NCBI RefSeq assembly: GCF_000321415.2 | Contig: NC_019902.2 | Coordinates: forward strand, 2,604,001 to 2,668,000 | Direction of reading: 5' to 3' | Source: Thioalkalivibrio nitratireducens DSM 14787 | GTDB lineage: Bacteria; Pseudomonadota; Gammaproteobacteria; Ectothiorhodospirales; Ectothiorhodospiraceae | Length of the DNA: 64,000 bases | Shown: positions 52,618 through 64,000 of the stretch, piece after piece | How positions within the stretch are numbered: position 1 is the stretch's first letter | Layout of the letters: the number at the start of each line of letters is the position of its first letter | Notes under the pieces: generated by a model | Seen by the model: the letters and a program-made list of their open reading frames with translations, nothing else | Database searches by the model: none | Told to the model about the DNA's origin: nothing | Program-made: the position numbers and the translations under genes

Positions 52618-52914
52618 TTACACCTGATCCCCTTCGCCCAGTTCGATTTTCTCGCCGGGAGCGAGCGACACGTAGGCTTTCTTCCAGTGGTTCCTACGGC
52701 CCAGCCGACCACCGAATCGCTTCACCTTGCCGGCCATGTTCAGTGTCCGCACCGACTGCACCTTGACTTCGAAAATCTTCTCCACGGCCTGCTGGATTTC
52801 GTGCTTGGTGGCGTCGGGACGCACCCGGAACACGTGGGTGCCGGTTTCGCCCGCCGCCGTCGATTTCTCAGAGACCACCGGCCCCAGGATCACCTGCAAC
52901 AAACGCGGGTTCAT
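52618..52914 (-). CDS. rplW: Large-subunit ribosomal protein L23
   Basis: A 98-residue protein at the tunnel exit that docks trigger factor and SRP. LQVILGPVVSEKSTAAGE, FRVRPDATKHEIQQAVEKIF and GRRNHWKKAYVSL are conserved. ATG 52914 overlaps the rplD stop as ATGA; a start three codons upstream is less likely. Confidence 0.96.
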   Translation of the reverse strand: MNPRLLQVILGPVVSEKSTAAGETGTHVFRVRPDATKHEIQQAVEKIFEVKVQSVRTLNMAGKVKRFGGRLGRRNHWKKAYVSLAPGEKIELGEGDQV

Positions 52915-53516
52915 GCCAGCCACTCCTCAACGCGCTTCGCCGCGTCTGCGGTCATCACCACGACCTCCGCACCCACCAGGCGTACGGGATTCAGCTCGGC
53001 CGCGGTCACGACATCAATGTTCGGTATGTTGCGCAGCGCCAACCACGTCGGCCCGTGCCGCTCGCCCACCACCACCAGGCCCGATTCCAGGGCCAGCGCC
53101 CGCAGCGCCGCTGCCGCATCGCGGGTCTTCCCCGAATCAACCCGGAAGCTTTCGACCAGCTTCAGACGCTCCTGGCGCAGCAACTCCGACAGAATCGAAG
53201 CCATCGCGGCGCGATACATCTTGCGGTTCAGCTTCTGGCTGAAGTCCCGCGTGCTGGCGGCAAAGACCTTGCCACCTCCGCGCCATAGCGGACTGCGGAT
53301 GGTTCCGGCACGCGCGCGCCCGGTGCCCTTCTGACGAAACGGCTTGATCCCGCCACCGCTCACCTCAGTCCGGCCCTTCTGCGCACGGGTTCCGGCGCGT
53401 GCGCCGGCGAGTTGCGCGACGACACTCTGGTGAACCAGCGACTCGTTGAATTCCCGCTCGAAGCAGGCGGCCGACAGCTCGACTGCGGTGGCGGTATCTG
53501 CGGTTATGACTTGCAT
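52911..53516 (-). CDS. rplD: Large-subunit ribosomal protein L4
   Basis: A 201-residue protein; in E. coli it also represses the S10 operon. The tunnel loop region reads RAGTRAQKGRTEVSGGGIKP with RQKGTGRARAGTIRSPLWRG. ALRNIPNIDVVTAAELNPVR is the conserved C-terminal block. Four bases from rplC. Confidence 0.97.
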   Translation of the reverse strand: MQVITADTATAVELSAACFEREFNESLVHQSVVAQLAGARAGTRAQKGRTEVSGGGIKPFRQKGTGRARAGTIRSPLWRGGGKVFAASTRDFSQKLNRKMYRAAMASILSELLRQERLKLVESFRVDSGKTRDAAAALRALALESGLVVVGERHGPTWLALRNIPNIDVVTAAELNPVRLVGAEVVVMTADAAKRVEEWLA

Positions 53517-53520
53517 CGTT

Positions 53521-54165
53521 CTATCCCTTGGCCTTGACGGCGGGGCGGACCATCACGTCGGCGCTCGGCGCCCCCGGCACCGCGCCGTGGATCAGCAGCA
53601 GCCCCCGCTCGCTGTCCACGCGCACGACCTTCAGATTCTGCACGGTCTTGCGGGCATCGCCCATGTGGCCCGCCATCTTCTTGTTCTTGAACACCCGGCC
53701 CGGCGTTTGGTTCTGCCCGATGGAACCCGGCGCCCGGTGTGCTCGCGAGTTGCCGTGGGTCGCATCCTGCATCCGGAAGTTATGACGCTTCACGACGCCC
53801 TGGAAGCCCTTGCCCTTGCTGCGCGCGGTCACGTCGACCAGCTGGCCCTCGCTGAACAGGTCAACACCGAGCTCGTCCCCGGCGGCCATCCCATCGAGCC
53901 GTTCGCGGCCCACGCGGAACTCCCAGAGGCCGCGCCCCGGCTGCACCGCCGCCTTCGCGAAATGCCCGGCCGCCGGCTTGCCTACCCGCGAAGGCTTGCG
54001 TGCGCCGGCGGTCAGCTGCACGGCGTCGTAGCCGTCCCTGTCCGAACGCTTGACCTGCACCACGCGGTTGTGGCCCACCTGCACCACGGTCACCGGCAGG
54101 GAGGCGCCATCCTCGGTGAAGACGCGCGTCATCCCGAGCTTGCGACCGATGAGTCCAAGAGACAT
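53521..54165 (-). CDS. rplC: Large-subunit ribosomal protein L3
   Basis: A 214-residue assembly-initiator protein. It begins [34 protein letters not shown], then [20 protein letters not shown] with the methylated-Gln region, are conserved. ATG 54165 fits; the upstream extension of 27 residues crosses the intergenic hairpin. Confidence 0.97.
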   Translation of the reverse strand: MSLGLIGRKLGMTRVFTEDGASLPVTVVQVGHNRVVQVKRSDRDGYDAVQLTAGARKPSRVGKPAAGHFAKAAVQPGRGLWEFRVGRERLDGMAAGDELGVDLFSEGQLVDVTARSKGKGFQGVVKRHNFRMQDATHGNSRAHRAPGSIGQNQTPGRVFKNKKMAGHMGDARKTVQNLKVVRVDSERGLLLIHGAVPGAPSADVMVRPAVKAKG

Positions 54166-54212
54166 TGCTAAACCCCTTCCTGATTCGAATGCGCCGCAAG
54201 GGCGCCCTAAAG

Positions 54213-54248
54213 CCGTGGCCCGGCGACACGAAACCCGCCGGGCCACGG
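54213..54248 (-). other. Strong hairpin between rpsJ and rplC
   Basis: CCGTGGCCCGGCG (54213-54225) pairs perfectly with CGCCGGGCCACGG (54236-54248), a 13-base stem with a ten-base loop. It lies in a 114-base gap, the longest inside the S10 cluster. No T-run follows, so it is not a simple terminator. It could be an attenuator, an L4 target or an mRNA processing site; none is shown. Confidence 0.6.
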
Positions 54249-54279
54249 AAAGCCACGTATTATGACAGAAAAAAGGCCG

Positions 54280-54591
54280 TTAGTTAAGCCTGATTTGCAC
54301 ATTTACGCCCGCGGCCAGATCCAGCTTCATCAACGCATCAACCGTCTTGTCGGTTGGATCGAGGATGTCCATCAGCCGTTTGTGCGTCCGGAGTTCGTAC
54401 TGGTCACGCGCATCCTTGTTGACATGCGGAGAGATCAGCACGGTATAGAGTTCCCGCTTGGTCGGCAGCGGGATCGGCCCCTTCACCCGGGCGCCGGTGC
54501 GCTTCGCGGTCTCGACGATCTCCGCGGCGGAGCGGTCGATCAGTCGATGATCGAAGGCCTTGAGACGAATTCGGATACGCTGGTTTGCCAT
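54280..54591 (-). CDS. rpsJ: Small-subunit ribosomal protein S10
   Basis: A 103-residue protein that also serves as NusE in antitermination. It begins [20 protein letters not shown] and has [20 protein letters not shown] and [16 protein letters not shown]. The start is five bases from the tuf stop, so the S10 genes may be read from the str promoter. Confidence 0.97.
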   Translation of the reverse strand: MANQRIRIRLKAFDHRLIDRSAAEIVETAKRTGARVKGPIPLPTKRELYTVLISPHVNKDARDQYELRTHKRLMDILDPTDKTVDALMKLDLAAGVNVQIRLN

Positions 54592-54596
54592 GTTGC

Positions 54597-55787
<1,191 letters not shown>

Positions 55788-55829
55788 AGCACGAACCTCT
55801 TGAACTTGTTTTCTGGTGACTGATGATGA

Positions 55830-57926
<2,097 letters not shown>

Positions 57927-57945
57927 GATCAGCCTCTCTGTTTGC

Positions 57946-58437
<492 letters not shown>

Positions 58438-58815
58438 TTAGGTCTTCTTCGGACGCTTGGCGCCGTACTTGGATCGCGCCTGGGTGCGTTTCTGCACGCC
58501 CTGCGTATCCAGGCTGCCGCGCACCGTGTGATAGCGCACACCGGGGAGGTCTTTCACACGGCCGCCACGAATCAGCACCACCGAGTGCTCCTGGAGGTTG
58601 TGGCCCTCGCCACCGATGTAGCTGCTCACCTCGTAACCGTTCGTCAGACGCACACGCGCGACCTTGCGCAGCGCCGAGTTCGGCTTCTTCGGGGTGGTGG
58701 TGTAGACCCGCGTGCACACCCCCCGCTTCTGCGGCGAACCCTGGAGCGCGGGGACCGCGCTCTTCTCGACCTTGCGCTTGCGCGGCTTGCGCACCAACTG
58801 GTTAATCGTGGCCAT
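58438..58815 (-). CDS. rpsL: Small-subunit ribosomal protein S12
   Basis: A 125-residue decoding-centre protein: [40 protein letters not shown] and the loop [17 protein letters not shown]. Lys43 and the KDLPGV lysine, the sites where streptomycin-resistance changes occur, are the wild-type residues. First gene of the str operon; its leader begins with a hairpin (58834-58873) close to a strong promoter. Confidence 0.97.
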   Translation of the reverse strand: MATINQLVRKPRKRKVEKSAVPALQGSPQKRGVCTRVYTTTPKKPNSALRKVARVRLTNGYEVSSYIGGEGHNLQEHSVVLIRGGRVKDLPGVRYHTVRGSLDTQGVQKRTQARSKYGAKRPKKT

Positions 58816-58833
58816 GAAACCCTTTCTCCTAGC

Positions 58834-58873
58834 CGAAAAAGAACGACAGGCCGATTCCCAGGACCGGCCTGCC
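58834..58873 (-). terminator. Probable rpoBC terminator, also in the rpsL leader
   Basis: On the minus strand GGCAGGCCG (58865-58873) pairs with CGGCCTGTC (58845-58853) including one G-U pair, followed by GTTCTTTTT. It lies about 55 bases after the rpoC stop. Because the promoter at 58885-58913 is upstream of it, transcripts from that promoter would contain the same hairpin at their 5' end. Confidence 0.7.
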
Positions 58874-58884
58874 GAGGGAGCGAG

Positions 58885-58913
58885 ATTGTAAGGACCGCCC
58901 CCGATCGTGTCAA
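58885..58913 (-). promoter_or_regulatory. Sigma-70 promoter of the str operon
   Basis: Consensus -35 TTGACA (58908-58913) and -10 TACAAT (58885-58890) with an optimal 17-base spacer. A GC-rich discriminator follows, as in stringently controlled ribosomal promoters. The predicted start is about 58878, five bases before the hairpin. It lies 14 bases past the rpoC stop. Confidence 0.78.
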
Positions 58914-58926
58914 GACGGGACGCGCC

Positions 58927-63147
<4,221 letters not shown>

Positions 63148-63224
63148 TCGCTAGCCTCGTAACTTGTATTTCTGGAGCACCCCGCGTGGGGTGCCCGCGA
63201 TCGGGGCGGCCGGATGGGCTCGGC

Positions 63225-64000
<776 letters not shown>

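Overview
The window is a G+C-rich chromosomal segment of a gammaproteobacterium. The gene order leuS-lptE-holA-proA-nadD-rsfS-rlmH, miaB-ybeZ-ybeY-corC-lnt, ssb/uvrA and rpoBC-str-S10-spc-alpha fits that class. The closest style is a purple-sulfur or Ectothiorhodospiraceae-like (for example Thioalkalivibrio-like) lineage, but the exact taxon is my inference. No rRNA, tRNA or CRISPR array was seen.

Layout. (1) 1-8002: the tail of an NtrC-type regulator, then a minus-strand housekeeping block (leuS to maf) covering leucyl-tRNA charging, LPS transport, DNA polymerase III delta, proline and NAD synthesis, ribosome silencing and 23S rRNA methylation. (2) 8090-17100: an accessory island. Two near-identical, oppositely oriented IS110-type elements (8090-9700 and 15193-16802) flank glgP and glpD. 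Each IS sits inside an array of small cassettes separated by a conserved 45-51 bp structured module ending in GTTAGCGTGAAA. Both transposase genes are broken, at different places. (3) 17148-28477: a minus-strand operon of eight genes encoding a periplasmic von Willebrand A protein, an ABC ATPase and FtsX/MacB-type permease, a membrane-anchored formylglycine-generating-enzyme-like protein lacking cysteines, two lipoproteins, a large secreted protein of unknown function and an S41 protease. It resembles the TagQRST envelope-sensing module of type VI secretion loci with the periplasmic part of PpkA, but no secretion or kinase genes are present. This is the best candidate for an undescribed system.

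(4) 28739-41064: a zinc-ribbon protein, then ssb-miaB-ybeZ-ybeY-corC-lnt as one minus-strand run, a GrpB-family gene, a YajR-like MFS transporter and uvrA. (5) 41081-64000: a long minus-strand information-processing cluster, rpoB (partial)-rpoC-rpsL-rpsG-fusA-tuf-rpsJ through rplQ. It is intact except for rpmJ, which has a one-base frameshift in a C run. A near-perfect sigma-70 promoter for the str operon lies between rpoC and the hairpin that probably terminates rpoBC. A strong terminator follows rplQ.

Overall the window is mostly conserved core genome, interrupted by one mobile-element-rich island and one envelope-associated accessory operon directly beside it.
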